NCBI GenBank assembly: GCA_025200525.1
Contig: CM045758.1
Location: forward strand, 162,251,040 to 162,315,039
DNA from: Camellia lanceoleosa
Lineage: Eukaryota > Streptophyta > Magnoliopsida > Ericales > Theaceae
Direction: 5' to 3'
Length of the DNA: 64,000 bases
Below the pieces are notes generated by a model. That model was not told the DNA's origin, searched no databases, and saw nothing but the letters and a program-made list of their open reading frames with translations. Position numbers and translations under genes: made by a program. Of this stretch, positions 1 to 9,993 are shown piece after piece. Each line of letters begins with the position of its first letter. Within the stretch, counting starts at the first letter, position 1.

Positions 1-1140
1 TAAAATAGAGTTTTTGAAAAAGTTTGGTTTTGAGTTTTGGAAAGAGTTTTGAGTTTTGAAAAAAGTTTTGAATTGAGTTTTAAGTTTGTGTTTGGTTATA
101 AGTTTTGAAAATAATTTTTGAATTGAGTTTTGAGTAAAAACATGTTCCGAAAAAAGATTTTTTTAGAAACATATTTGATTCTCTTTTAGAATCACAATTC
201 CAATTGGAAATTTTCAAAAAAAATTTCAAAACTCATAGAGTGTTAATCAAATACACAATTCTAATTAGAAATTTTTAAAAATCTTTTCAAAACTCATAGA
301 ATCACAAATCCAATTAGAAATAATTTCTTGAATTAATTTTTTTAGGGTAAATATTTTATATTTTAAATATTAATTTATTTATTTTAATGTGCATTATATT
401 TCATACATCTATGTGTTATATTTTTTTAATATTTTAAATATATTTTTTAAATTTTAAAGTTTTTATTTTTATTTTAAATATATAGTTTTTTTTAAATATT
501 TTATTTTATTTTATAAATATATTTTTGAATATTTTAATTTTTTTGTTATGAGTTTGGTTACGATTTAAATGTAGAGTTTTGAAAGTAGTATGGAGTGTCG
601 AGTTATATATTTGGTTATGAGGTTTGAAAATAATTTTTTAATTGAGTTTAGAGTTGTGTTTGGTTACTATTTGAGTGTGAAATTGTGTTTTGAGTTTAAA
701 ATATTAAAATTAAAATATTTAAAATATTTATTTTTATTTTGAAATATACAGTTTTATTTTAAATATTTTATTTTATTGTATAAATATATTTTTAAATATT
801 TTAATTTTTTTGTTATGCGTTTGGTTATAATTTGAATGTAGAATTTTGAAAGTAGTGTGGAGTGTCGAGTTATGTGTTTGGTTATGAGGTTTGAAAATAA
901 TTTTTGAATTGAGTTTTGAGTTTTGTGTTTGGTTACGATTTGAGTGTGAAATTGTGTTTTGAGTTTAATATATATATATTTAAAAAATAAAATAAAATAT
1001 TTAAATAAAAATTATATATTTAAAATAAAAAATAATTTTTTTAAAACATTTTTTAATATTTTAAAAAAATAAATCCAAAAACACTGTTCGAAACACTCCA
1101 AACCTATCCTCCAATCCAAAAACATTTTTTAATATTTTCA
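1..1140. repeat. AT-rich degenerate repeat tract
   Basis: The tract is very AT-rich with no coding signal. It contains a tandem duplication: about 460-727 and 728-990 share the same order of blocks, ending with the TTTGGTTATGAG and GTGTTTGAGT-like phrases, so the period is about 267 bp. Shorter TTGAATTGAGTTTTGAGT-type units also occur at 55-135. This is probably the interior of a decayed non-autonomous transposon whose right end may lie near 1325. Confidence 0.5.
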
Positions 1141-1164
1141 AAGGAAGGGCAATAAGGTAATTTC

Positions 1165-1325
1165 CTAAGGAAAAAGTAACACCGTTTAGTGATTTTTGAC
1201 AGCTGGGGGGAATCTTGATATTGTCAGGTAAAGTAAGGGAGGTTACTGTAATTATTCAAACCACAGGGGATGTCCCTGTATTTGTCAGAAATCTCAGGGG
1301 AGGTAAATGTAATTTACCCAAAAAA
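1165..1325. mobile_element. One end of a MULE-like TIR element
   Basis: Read on the minus strand, this segment starts GGGTAAATTACATTTACCTC and continues with phrases about a CCCCTG-type repeat. That layout is typical of terminal inverted repeats of plant Mutator-like or related elements and resembles the ends seen at 20996 and 21136. No matching left end was found inside the window, so the element is one-ended or starts before base 1. Confidence 0.4.
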
Positions 1326-1470
1326 ATTTGAAAAAGTAAAGAGAAAATGTGTGTGAAATTAGATGAAATGTAGATATATTTTATTCACATGTCACATTTC
1401 TTTTTCATTTTCCTTTCCAAATCATTTTTCAAATCTTCTAACCAAACACTACGTTATTTTTTCGAAAAAA

Positions 1471-1861
1471 TTATGTAAACAGTCTCTGTACTTTACAATT
1501 TGGTCCCTGCAGTTTCAATTTGCTCGATTTTGCCCATTAATTTAATGGATTGTGTCATTTTAGTCTACTAAATAACGGTTGTTAAGTTAATTTAATAAAA
1601 AGTCAAACAATGTGTCAATTTGATCCCTATATTTTTCACAATGTGTCAATTTAGTCCCTGTCAAAATCGAGAAAATTAAAACTACAGGGACCAAATTGAC
1701 ACATCATGTAAAGTACATGGACCAAAGTGATACATTATTTAACCTTCCGTAAATTAATTTAATAACCGTTATTTATTAGACTAAAATGACACAATCTGTT
1801 AAATTAAGAGATAAAATTGAGCAAATTGAAACTGTGTAAAGTACAGAGACTATTTACATAA
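1471..1861. mobile_element. 391-bp foldback TIR element (MITE)
   Basis: The two ends are long inverted repeats. TTATGTAAACAGTCTCTGTA at the left matches the complement of the right end (1842-1861), and similarity extends more than 120 bp inward on each arm (AATAACGG, GACTAAAATGACACA). The middle has GGGACCAAATTGACACA-like motifs common in plant MULE-type MITEs. No clear target duplication was seen. Confidence 0.7.
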
Positions 1862-2264
1862 TTTACCTAATTTTGTTTTTACTTGAAAGGAGAGTTGAAC
1901 TAAACCAAGCAATTTGAGAATCGAAATTGTGACGCATTAGCATTTTATGGCAAACAAAGTGATTTCAACATGATCTTTTCACTGGGTGGCACAAGCTTTT
2001 CTTCATGGACGTCTTCCTCTGGATTGGGTTTTAATTGCCCCTCATTGCTTTAGCTTCTTTGGTTGGAGATGTTCAGGGCACTGTTTTGTTTTGCTTTTGT
2101 TTCCTTTTTTCCTTATTTCCTCTGTTAAAAAAAAAAAAAATTAAATTAAATTAAAAAAAAAATAAAATTGACCTTATTGCAGGGGAAAAATCAAAAGTAC
2201 TTTAAGCCATTCAATAAGTTAAAAGATAGGCTAAAGGAAAATATAACCAAAGTCTTAAATACTT
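1862..2264. other. Intergenic, no gene seen
   Basis: AT-rich sequence with an A-rich run at 2128-2165. No coding frame, RNA gene or repeat structure could be supported. The last nine bases (2256-2264) are the target duplication of the next element. Confidence 0.4.
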
Positions 2265-2892
2265 GGCTGAATTACACTAACCGTCCCTATAGTTTGAGAT
2301 TTGTGTCACTTTGGTCTCTGACTTTTCAATTGTAACACATTTGATCCTGAATTTTGAATCTTGTTCCAAATAAGGACAATTGAAAATATTATTAGATTTT
2401 TCAAGGGTAAAATCGTCAATTTGATAAAATATAAACTAATTTGACAAAAATAAATGTCAACCAAATATTTTTGGATTTTTAAAAATTATTTCTACCCACT
2501 AAAAATAAAATTATGTAAAATTGATAAATCTTTTAAACATTTATTTATTTTTTTTATCAAATTAATTTTTATTATGTGTTTGGATGATGATCATGTAAAA
2601 TTAATTTTAAAAAATTAATCATGTTATTTTTATTAATTTTACATAATTTTATCATTGGTGGATAAAAATAATTTTTAAAAAATAAAAAATATTTTTTGAC
2701 ATTTATTTTTGTCAAATTAGTTTATATTTTATTAAATTGACGATTTTACCCTTGAAATTAAACAATGGTAACTTTCATTGTCCTTATTTGAAACAAGATT
2801 CAAAATTCAAGATCAAATGTGTCACAATTGAAAAGTCAGGGACCAAAGTGACATAAGTCCCAAACTATAGAGACTATTTGTGTAATTTGCCC
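2265..2892. mobile_element. MULE-like MITE with 9-bp target duplication
   Basis: The 628-bp element has inverted ends. It starts GGCTGAATTACACTAACCGT and the complement of its end reads GGCAAATTACACAAATAGTC. The inner arms are also complementary (the AAATTGACGATTTTACCCTT type). It is flanked on both sides by the identical nonamer TAAATACTT (2256-2264 and 2893-2901). A 9-bp duplication with long TIRs fits a non-autonomous Mutator-like element. It has no coding capacity. Confidence 0.8.
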
Positions 2893-2939
2893 TAAATACT
2901 TTGTGATCTTAAAGCAATAGTTCACATTATTCATGTTAT

Positions 2940-3643
2940 GGCCGCACATGCCGCCTAGGCCAGGAAATTCTGTAACCTTCTTTTGGTCTGTTTAAACCTC
3001 CAGATGTGTCTAAATGTCAGTTTGATATTTCTTTAACATGTTTAATTACTCGTAACTTAACGAATCGGACATTTGAGAAATAAAAGAAAACTAAGGAAAA
3101 ACAATATATATTTGATGTACTTACGAGTTATGTGTTGTGTAGGGCATCTATAGGAGGGGACCATCGATCACCCGTATCATTGTGAGTGATAGTAGCGTAA
3201 TTTCATGCTCTATTCACATTTTGTGTTGATACAATATTGGAAATCTTATGAACTTTGTGAGTACCGTATGTCATAAACGATATGTTTGATATGCATTTGA
3301 ACGTTGATATATGAAATATAGACCCGAGGTCATTCTTTGGCTACTGTGATGGGCCTAAGGCCGTTCTGCACTTTATTGGGCCTAAGGTCGTTTTGCTACC
3401 GTGATGGGCCTGAGGCTGTTCTGTATTGTGATGGGCTTAAGGTCGTTCTGTGTTATATTGGGCCTAAGGCCATTCTGTCTTACATGGGCCCGAGTCCGTT
3501 CTGAAAAGGAAAAACGAGTAGGAATATGATTAGTGAAAATGTATTGTAAACCTATGCTCGTATGTCTTTTTCTTGATTTGTTTGTACTACTATCATTCAC
3601 TGGGCCTTGCTCACTCTATTTTCCTGAACGTTTTGTAGGTAAC
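2940..3643 (+). repeat. Left part of an old gypsy LTR, split by a later insertion
   Basis: This non-coding segment contains a diverged tandem repeat at about 3330-3500 (GATGGGCCTAAGGCCGTTCT-like units, roughly 30 bp). It then has CACTGGGCCTTGCTCACTCT, which resembles CACTGGGCTCTACCTCATAG at about 34360 in the LTR ending at 34824. It joins 9302-9707 once the element at 3644-9301 and one GTAAC copy are removed. The 5' end of this LTR was not located. Confidence 0.5.
3330..3505. repeat. Minisatellite of GGGCCTAAGGCCGTTCTG-like units
   Basis: About five to six imperfect copies of a unit close to 30 bp with the core GGGCCTAAGGCCGTTCTG. The core itself is partly palindromic (GGCC...GGCC). It lies inside the old gypsy LTR. 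The short open frame on its minus strand is a by-product of the repeat. Confidence 0.6.
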
Positions 3644-4225
3644 TGTGTGAGTGCTTTTCTGACCACACTGCCCGCTTAGTAGTCAACTGGAGAGCACCGG
3701 CAGAATAGATAGCACCTGGCTGACCTGCAACAAAAAGATAAGAATCCCGCGGTGGTTCGTCCACCCGGGGGCACTCCGACGATCAAGTCAGTATATCTCT
3801 CAAAGATAAATCAAGTGCTAAACTCACAAGCTTGAGTATCAAAAGCATACCTTAGACCCATGGGGATGCCTCTTATTTATAGCCAACTCAATCCCAGTCC
3901 CAATGAGAGCCTAACTCCAATGAACTCAGGATTACTGCTAATCTGGGACTTCCAGTGGGATCAGGATAAACTCCCTAAGAGTTTTATCTTTACCCAAACT
4001 GAAGTCTTCTCACAATCTAGGACTCTTGTCCTATATCCAGGTTAAGTTCCCTCTTCATTCTAGGACTCTTGTCCCTCATCCACTTATCTCAGATTTCGAT
4101 ATCTTTGGAGATAACCTCGGCCTAGCCGAGATCACCTCAGCATTACGACCAGGACACGTGGCACCTCGGCTGACATGTCGGCGTCACCTTGCCACGTGTT
4201 GGTACTCAGAAAATATATCCCCACA
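3644..4225 (-). repeat. 3' LTR of the non-autonomous element
   Basis: 582 bp. On the sense (minus) strand it begins TGTGGGGATATATTTTC and ends CACTCACACA, giving the canonical TG...CA termini. It is nearly identical to 8737-9301; differences are mainly small indels near the sense 3' end (about 3670-3790). Confidence 0.9.
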
Positions 4226-4238
4226 ACTACCCCCTAGG
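4226..4238 (-). other. Polypurine tract
   Basis: Sense strand reads CCTAGGGGGTAGT immediately before the 3' LTR, the expected position of the plus-strand primer for reverse transcription. Confidence 0.7.
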
Positions 4239-5620
4239 TTCTATTACCTCGGCATTCTGAGGTGATGGAACCTATATCTGTTCGTTCATCTGTGCCCCTC
4301 TGTTCGAGATCAAACTCGCCGACCTCAAAGTTCCCCGGACCTTACTGTCCACTTCTGTCAAGTATCAAGCTTCATGCTTTCCAAGCTGTTCGAGATCACA
4401 CCTCCTAGCCGAGGTTTCTGGTTTCATTAATTCATAAACTCCAAGAGCATTCCATTCACATTTTCTGGTAGGTTCCTGACTTCCAGTCATCTATTTGACT
4501 CTGGCGATCTTAATATCGGTGTTCAGTTCACTTGGTAGGTTCATAAACTCTTTTATTAAGCTCAATCTTTTATAACTCTTCTGAATCCGTTTACTTGCCC
4601 TCTGTTGTTTTCTATTTTCGTCTGTTTTCAAGTTTTGAATTGTTTGAATGCCTGGCACTGTTCTTGCCATATCCACTTTCTGTTGCTAGCATCGTGCTTG
4701 GGTCATTACTTTCTTGTTTCTTCATATACTTACTTAGTGCCTGTGCACTTGGCTTTATCTTTGAACTTTGTCGTCCTCTTGACTCTGATTTTTCTCTTTA
4801 TTCAATCCTCTGGCTTTTTCTCTTTCTAGCTCTTTTGCTTAAATCCGTCATTGTTCCAAGCTTTCAAGCTCTGCAACTGTCTTCGTTCCTTTCCGCCGGT
4901 GAAGCTTACGTCATTCTGTCATTTTCGCATCCGTCGTCAGACTTCGGCAATTCTCATTCCGGCTTCCCTCTTTCTAGTAAGCCACTGTTCCTCCTGGTTT
5001 TTTATTTCTTGTTGCTTTCCAAGGAGCTCTGCTTCATTTGTTAATCATCATTACTGTTTTACCCGTTGTTTTCAATTCATCTTCTTGAATACACACTGTT
5101 CACACATCTGTTGATTTCTGCCACTGTTCTTGGCTTGACACACCTGTGCAATATTTTTGTCTTGATTTCCTGATAGCTTTATCATCATTCTTGATTACGA
5201 ATTGTTTTCTGTGTCTTTTTCCAGATTCTTGTTTTCAATCTCTGAGGTGCCAATCGCCGAGAAGAGCTTTGATCAAACTCTTCAGGAGATTGATGCTGAG
5301 CTCGTGGCTGAGAAGACTGCTGAGAAGTTCTTTCCAACTGTCTTTTGGGGGTGAGACACAACCTGCCACTGATGCCAAGTAGTTTTGCTTCTTTCTTGAA
5401 ATTGATGCCGAGATAACGGTAGAGAAGCTCCTCAAATTGATCGCCGAGGTGAACCATCGATTCGTCAAGCGATCGGTCATCCGACGTTCTTGCTTTCATC
5501 ATCTCAGTTCTCTAAGGTCTTCATTTTTGTACTTGCCAACCTTCTCAGCTCTTAACAAGCTAGTTGGTCATCTCGGAAGATCATATCTCAGAAACGTCTT
5601 TCAGTGTTATCTCAGCTATA
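4239..5620 (-). other. Interior of the non-autonomous element, no recognisable gene
   Basis: Only short frames are present on both strands and none shows a known domain. Around 5255-5450 there are imperfect repeats of a GATGCTGAG / GATGCCGAG type phrase. The hydrophobic frames on the plus strand at 4595-5114 come from T-rich antisense sequence. A 105-codon minus frame at 5185-5502 shows no domain I recognise. Confidence 0.4.
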
Positions 5621-6100
5621 CCAAACTTGTAAATTGCTTCAAATTTCAACAAGTGGTAGACTTCATAATCTTTGGTTAACTCATCTTGCAATTTGCTCAA
5701 AAATTTCAACAAGTGTTAACATTCCTTGCTCCTTAATTATCATTCATTCCCCCTGCACCTTCTCCCTGCCCCCTAATGTGAACATAAGTTGCACTTAGGA
5801 TCATTTTAGGGAAGTTGGCTTCATGCCGTAGTCACAGACCTGATGTGTTCTTCTTTTGCCGATGTATTAAAAACTTCTGGTATTTAATTCACCCCTTTAG
5901 ACCCTCTTTCTCTTGGCCTTTGCCAACTATCATCGTTGTTTCTTGAAGCATTTATTCCTTTTACAATTCTGGTCACCACTTCCGGCGTGTACTTAGTGGT
6001 TCTGTTTTTAATCAAAACGACGTTTGACTCCGGCGAATCTTTTGTCAACATTTAACTTTGTGTGCTCTTTAATTTGTAAATTCTCTCAGAATTTCAACAA

Positions 6101-6345
6101 GTGTTTAAACATCATTTTGTTTTAACTTCGGTCAAGCATCATCTCGGCTTAACTTCGGTTAAGCATCATCTCCGTTTAACTTCGGTTAAACATCATCTCG
6201 GCTTAACTTCGGTTAAGCATCATCTCGGCTTAACTTCGGTTAAGCATCATCTCGGCTTAACTTCGATTAAGCATCATCTCAGTTTAACTTCGGTTAAACA
6301 TCATCTCGGCTTAACTTCGGTTAAGCATCATCTCGTTTTAACCAA
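6101..6345. repeat. 27-bp tandem array (about nine units)
   Basis: The unit CATCATCTCGGCTTAACTTC + GGTTAAG repeats with a 27-bp period, so one frame reads a nine-residue repeat (VKHHLGLTS). Each unit contains CTTAAC-TTCG-GTTAAG, a perfect 6-bp stem with a TTCG loop. Scattered earlier copies are absent, so the array starts abruptly near 6101. Confidence 0.85.
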
Positions 6346-6840
6346 CTTGTAAATTCATACAGAACTTCAACAAGTGTTACTCCATGAACTCGATCTATCT
6401 TCATCTTGTAAATTACTACAAATTTCAACAAGCGATAGACAAGGAATGATCTCGGCTTACCTCCAACTTGTAAATCGCTACAAATTTCAACAAGTGTTAA
6501 GGACTGGTTTCAGCTTAACAGCTTGTAAATTGCTACAAATTTCAACAAGTGATAAGGAATCTTTGTCACCTTAACAACTTGTAAATTGCTACAAATTTCA
6601 ACAAGTGTTAAGGAATGGTTTCAGCTCAACAACTTGTAAATTGCTACAAATTTCAACAAGTGTTAAGGAATCTTTGTCAGCTTAACAACTTGTAAATTGC
6701 TATAAATTTCAACAAGTGTTAAAGAATGGTTTCAGCTCAACAACTTGTAAATTGTTACAAATTTCAACAAGTGTTAAGGAATCTTTGTCAGCTTAACAAC
6801 TTGTAAATTGCTACAAATTTCAACAAGTGTTAAGGAATCT
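6346..6840. repeat. About 56-bp tandem array, stem-loop units
   Basis: About eight copies of a unit containing CTTGTAAATTGCTACAAATT followed by TCAACAAG. The ends CTTGT and ACAAG are complementary, so each unit can fold. Isolated copies occur earlier at 5624-5655, 5686-5720 and 6076-6100. Alternate units carry GTTTCAGCTTAACA or CTTTGTCAGCTTAACA, giving a higher-order pattern. Confidence 0.85.
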
Positions 6841-8055
6841 TTGGTCTTAACTTCGGTTAAGAATCTTCTCGGCTTAACTACGGTTAAGCATCTTCTTGGC
6901 TTAACTACGGTTAAGCATCTTCTTGGTCTTAACTTCGGGTTAAGAATCTTCTTGGCTTAACTATGGTTAAGTATCTTCTTGGTCTTAACTACGGTTAAGC
7001 ATCTTTTTGGTCTTAACTTCGGGTTAAGAATCTTCTCGGCTTAACTACGGTTAAGCATCTTCTTGGTCTTAACTACGGTTAAGCATCTTCTTGGTCTTAA
7101 CTTCGGGTTAAGAATCTTCTCGGCTTAACTACAGTTAAGCATCTTCTTGGCTTAACTACGGTTAAGCATCTTCTTGGTCTTAACTTCGGGTTAAGAATCT
7201 TCTTGGCTTAATTACGGTTAAGCATCTTCTTGGTCTTAACTACGGTTAAGCATCTTCTTGGTCTTAACTTCGGGTTAAGAATCTTCTCGGCTTAACTACG
7301 GTTAAGCATCTTCTTGGCTTAACTACGGTTAAGCATCTTCTTGGTCTTAACCCGGGTTAAGAATCTTCTTGCTTAACTACGGTTAAGCATCTTCTTGCTT
7401 AACTACGGTTAAGCATCTTTTTAGTCTTAACGGGTTAAGAATCTTCTCGGCTTAACTACGGTTAAGCATCTTCTTGGTCTTAACTACGGTTAAGCATCTT
7501 CTTAGTCTTAACCGGGTTAAGAATCTTCGGCTTAACTACGGTTAAACATCTTCTTGGCTTAACTACGGTTAAGCATTTTCTTGGTCTTAACCGGGTTAAG
7601 AATCTTCCGGCTTAACTACGGTTAAGCATCTTCTTAGTCTTAACTACGGTTAAGCATCTTCTTGGTCTTAACTTCGGGTTAAGAATCTTCTCGGCTTAAC
7701 TACGGTTAAGCATCTTCTTGGCTTAACTACGGTTAAGCATCTTCTTGGTCTTAACTTCGGGTTAAGAATCTTCTTGGCTTAACTACGGTTAAACATCTTC
7801 TTGGTCTTAACTTCGGGTTAAGAATCTTCTCGGCTTAACTACGGTTAAGCATTTTCTTGGTCTTAACTACGGTTAAGCATCTTCTTGGTCTTAACTTCGG
7901 GTTAAGAATCTTCTCGGCTTAACTACGGTTAAGCATCTTCTTGGCTTAACTACGGTTAAGCATCTTCTTGGTCTTAACTTCGGGTTAAGAATCTTCTTGG
8001 CTTAACTACGGTTAAGCATCTTCTTGGTCTTAACTACGGTTAAGCATCTTCTTTG
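6840..8055. repeat. 1.2-kb array of 27-29-bp hairpin units
   Basis: Roughly 43 units by length, in two alternating types: one with CTTAACTACGGTTAAG plus CATCTTCTTGG, and one with CTTAACTTCGGGTTAAG plus AATCTTCTCGG. Every unit has the inverted hexamer CTTAAC...GTTAAG around a 4-5-base loop. Types alternate in longer blocks, as expected from unequal exchange or template switching. Spacers are not unique sequences. Confidence 0.9.
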
Positions 8056-8382
8056 GATTCAAGCCGGGGTTTTCAATCCGGCCAACTTCAGTCTGATCTC
8101 GTGTGTTTTCTTTTTATCGTCTAGGATCTTAGATTTGCTCGTTGTGCTCTTCTCTTCTCGGTCTTAAGCGCCGAGATCTTATCTTCTTAGATCTGCTCAC
8201 TCGGGTTGAGCTCTTCTTTTCTCGGACCTACTCATCTAGGCCGAGATCATGTCTTCTAGGGTCCGGGATATGAAATCCGGGACCTGCTCACTTAGACTGA
8301 GCTCTTGTCTTCTTGGGCCTATTCATCTAGGCCGAGATCATGTCTTCTCGAATCCGGGGTCTGGAATCCAGGATCTGCTCAC
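8056..8382 (-). other. Interior of the non-autonomous element, degenerate repeats
   Basis: Non-coding. Contains imperfect repeats of a CTTCTCGG...GAGATCATGTCTTCT type at 8150-8350, probably an older decayed array next to the gag-like leader. Confidence 0.4.
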
Positions 8383-8694
8383 TCAGGTTTGAGCTCTTCT
8401 ATACTTGAATGTCATCTCTTTGGGAGCACTCATGCCCCCTGTCTTTGCATCCTTTCTAGAAGGGTCTTCGTTCTTCCGCAGGTATCTATCCTTCCATACC
8501 TGGAGGTCATCTTTGTTGTAGTATCCGCTTCGATCTGTTGTCTTTGATGCGTCACCTTCCTGGCCGGCGTCTTTCACTCCGTGACTCTGGTCACGAGTTT
8601 CTGTGTTGCGGTTGTTCCCTTCAGCGTCGAGGTCGATAGATCTCCCACTCCCAGCAGGAGTGTTTGTCTTCAATCTGATCCTTTTGTCCGTCAT
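8383..8694 (-). pseudogene. Short gag-like leader ORF of the non-autonomous element
   Basis: This frame of 103 codons starts 22 bases after the primer-binding site, where gag of this element type normally begins (MTDKRIRLKTNTPAGSGRSI at the start). The product is hydrophilic and rich in Asp, Lys and Arg. It contains a DLQVWKDRYLRK segment but no recognisable capsid or zinc-knuckle domain. It ends where degenerate repeat sequence begins. It may be a remnant of the N-terminus of a gypsy gag, kept because it overlaps the packaging region. Whether it is translated is unknown. Confidence 0.45.
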
Positions 8695-8715
8695 TAGCCA
8701 TCTATTCTCCTTTCT

Positions 8716-8736
8716 TTCCCACAGACGGCGCCAAAT
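8716..8736 (-). other. Primer-binding site
   Basis: Sense strand reads TTTGGCGCCGTCTGTGGGAA immediately after the 5' LTR. The same motif follows the LTR of the gypsy element at 56463. It fixes the orientation of the element as minus. Confidence 0.85.
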
Positions 8737-9301
8737 TGTGTGAGTGATTTTCTGACCACACTGCCCGCTTAGTAGTCAAGCTCGGAGAGCGCAGAATAGA
8801 TGGCACTGGTGACTGCAAAAGATAAGAATCATGGTGGTTAGATCCACGGGCACTCGACGATCAAGTCGATATATCTCTCAAAGATAAATCAAGTGCTAAA
8901 CTCACAAGCTTGAGTATCAAAAGCATACCTTAGACCCATGGGGTGCCTCTTATTTATAGCCAACTCAATCCGGTCCCAATGAGAGCCTAACTCCAATGAA
9001 CTCAGGATTACTGCTAATCTGGGACTTCCAGTGGGATCAGGATAAACTCCCTAAGAGTTTTATCTTTACCCAAACTGAAGTCTTCTCACAATCTAGGACT
9101 CTTGTCCTATATCCAGGTTAAGTTCCCTCTTCATTCTAGGACTCTTGTCCCTCATCCACTTATCTCAGATTCCGATATCTTTGGAGATAACCTCGGCCTA
9201 GCCGAGATCACCTCAGCATTACGACCAGGACACGTGGCACCTCGGCTGACACGTCGGCGTCATCTTGCCACGTGTTGGTACTCAGAAAATATATCCCCAC
9301 A
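8737..9301 (-). repeat. 5' LTR of the non-autonomous element
   Basis: 565 bp, same termini as the other LTR. It lies directly beside the primer-binding site, so it is the 5' LTR in transcription sense. The high similarity of the two LTRs indicates a relatively recent insertion compared with its host sequence. Confidence 0.9.
8951..9274 (-). promoter_or_regulatory. LTR promoter: TATA box and two G-boxes
   Basis: On the sense strand the LTR has two CACGTG cores (9269-9274 and 9231-9236) in ABRE-like contexts, ACACGTGGC and CCACGTGTCC. They are followed about 275-320 bp downstream by TATAAATA (8951-8958). The other LTR has the same set (4193-4198, 4155-4160 and 3874-3881). CACGTG is the classical bZIP/bHLH site in plants. 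Control by ABA, stress or light is an inference. Confidence 0.55.
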
Positions 9302-9707
9302 GTAACCAACTTGCGGGTCAATCCTAGGTCAGCCCAGAAGTCTGTAGCTAAACCCGTTTGCTGAGTCACCCAAAGTGACCCTTTGTTATATTTTGGGAAC
9401 CCCTATGATGGAATGTTTTGTTGTAATTTTTGGGAACAACGAATATGTATATAAGTGTTGTTAAAACTTAACTTTCGAGTTGATCTTTATTTGCGTTTTG
9501 TAATGCGTATGACACGTGAAATGTTATGTATATACAGTAATGCATCATGATCCTAGCACTTAGACACAGCTTAATGAATGTTTGTTCTTTCATTATCTAG
9601 CTTCCGTTCAGGCCTCGAGATTGAATAACGTTTTAAGTAACTAAGTTAAGGCCTTAATTTAGGCCGGTCATGTTCAAACTTTTAGGGGTGGGTTTGGGTC
9701 GTGCCAG
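9302..9707 (+). repeat. Right part of the old gypsy LTR
   Basis: Continues 2940-3643 after the inserted element. It ends near GGGTTTGGGTCGTGCCA at about 9690-9707, the degenerate form of the GTTTGGGTCGTGACA end of the Tekay/Del-like LTR at 34810-34824. No interior gag or pol follows, so this is a solo or truncated LTR. Confidence 0.5.
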
Positions 9708-9775
9708 TTGCCGAAAGGTATTACATTGAGGCCACTTATAGTTCTTGAAGTGCGGTTATTTGGTAGATATAATGA

Positions 9776-9993
9776 TGCCTTGTTTGGCAACACCACTTTT
9801 CAACCAAAAAATCACTAAAAAAATCAAAAAGCCAACAACTTATACCAAAAAGTCAAATATTTCATTCTCTCTACTTTTTGCATATCTTTTCGTACAAAAC
9901 TAAAATGTCATCTCAAACAAACTAATTTTTTTTTATCTCATATTTTAACCAAAAAGTCAAAAAGTTACTAAAATAGCATGTTCTTAAACGAGG
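9776..9993. mobile_element. MITE-like element with TTTGG-type ends
   Basis: The left end reads GATGCCTTGTTTGGCAACAC and the complement of the right end reads CAGGCCTCGTTTAAGAACA, so the termini are imperfect inverted repeats. The interior is AAAAAGTC-rich like the Tourist-like elements at 26056 and 31198. No convincing target duplication was found. Confidence 0.45.

Larger units (their letters stand above)
3644..9301 (-). mobile_element. Complete non-autonomous LTR retrotransposon, minus orientation
   Basis: Two near-identical LTRs (3644-4225 and 8737-9301) bracket the element. The same five bases, GTAAC, lie immediately outside both ends (3639-3643 and 9302-9306). A primer-binding site next to the right LTR and a purine tract next to the left LTR show that it reads on the minus strand. 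The interior lacks protease, RT, RNase H and integrase. It holds only a short gag-like start and long tandem arrays, so the element would have to be mobilised in trans (LARD-like). It sits inside an older gypsy LTR. Confidence 0.9.

Noticed and set aside
4026..4265. 79-codon frame repeated at 9102-9305
   Set aside because: It is antisense sequence of the two LTRs and is duplicated for that reason.
4595..5114. Hydrophobic plus-strand frames that look like membrane proteins
   Set aside because: They come from T-rich sequence antisense to the element, overlap each other in several frames and have no plant gene structure.
6101..6352. 83-codon frame with a nine-residue VKHHLGLTS repeat
   Set aside because: The frame follows from the 27-bp repeat period and has no independent start signal. 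It is also antisense to the element.
6101..8055. Short palindromic repeats at regular spacing, superficially CRISPR-like
   Set aside because: The spacers are themselves repeated, not unique; the array lies inside a plant LTR element with a GTAAC duplication, and no cas genes exist. It is a tandem array of hairpin units.
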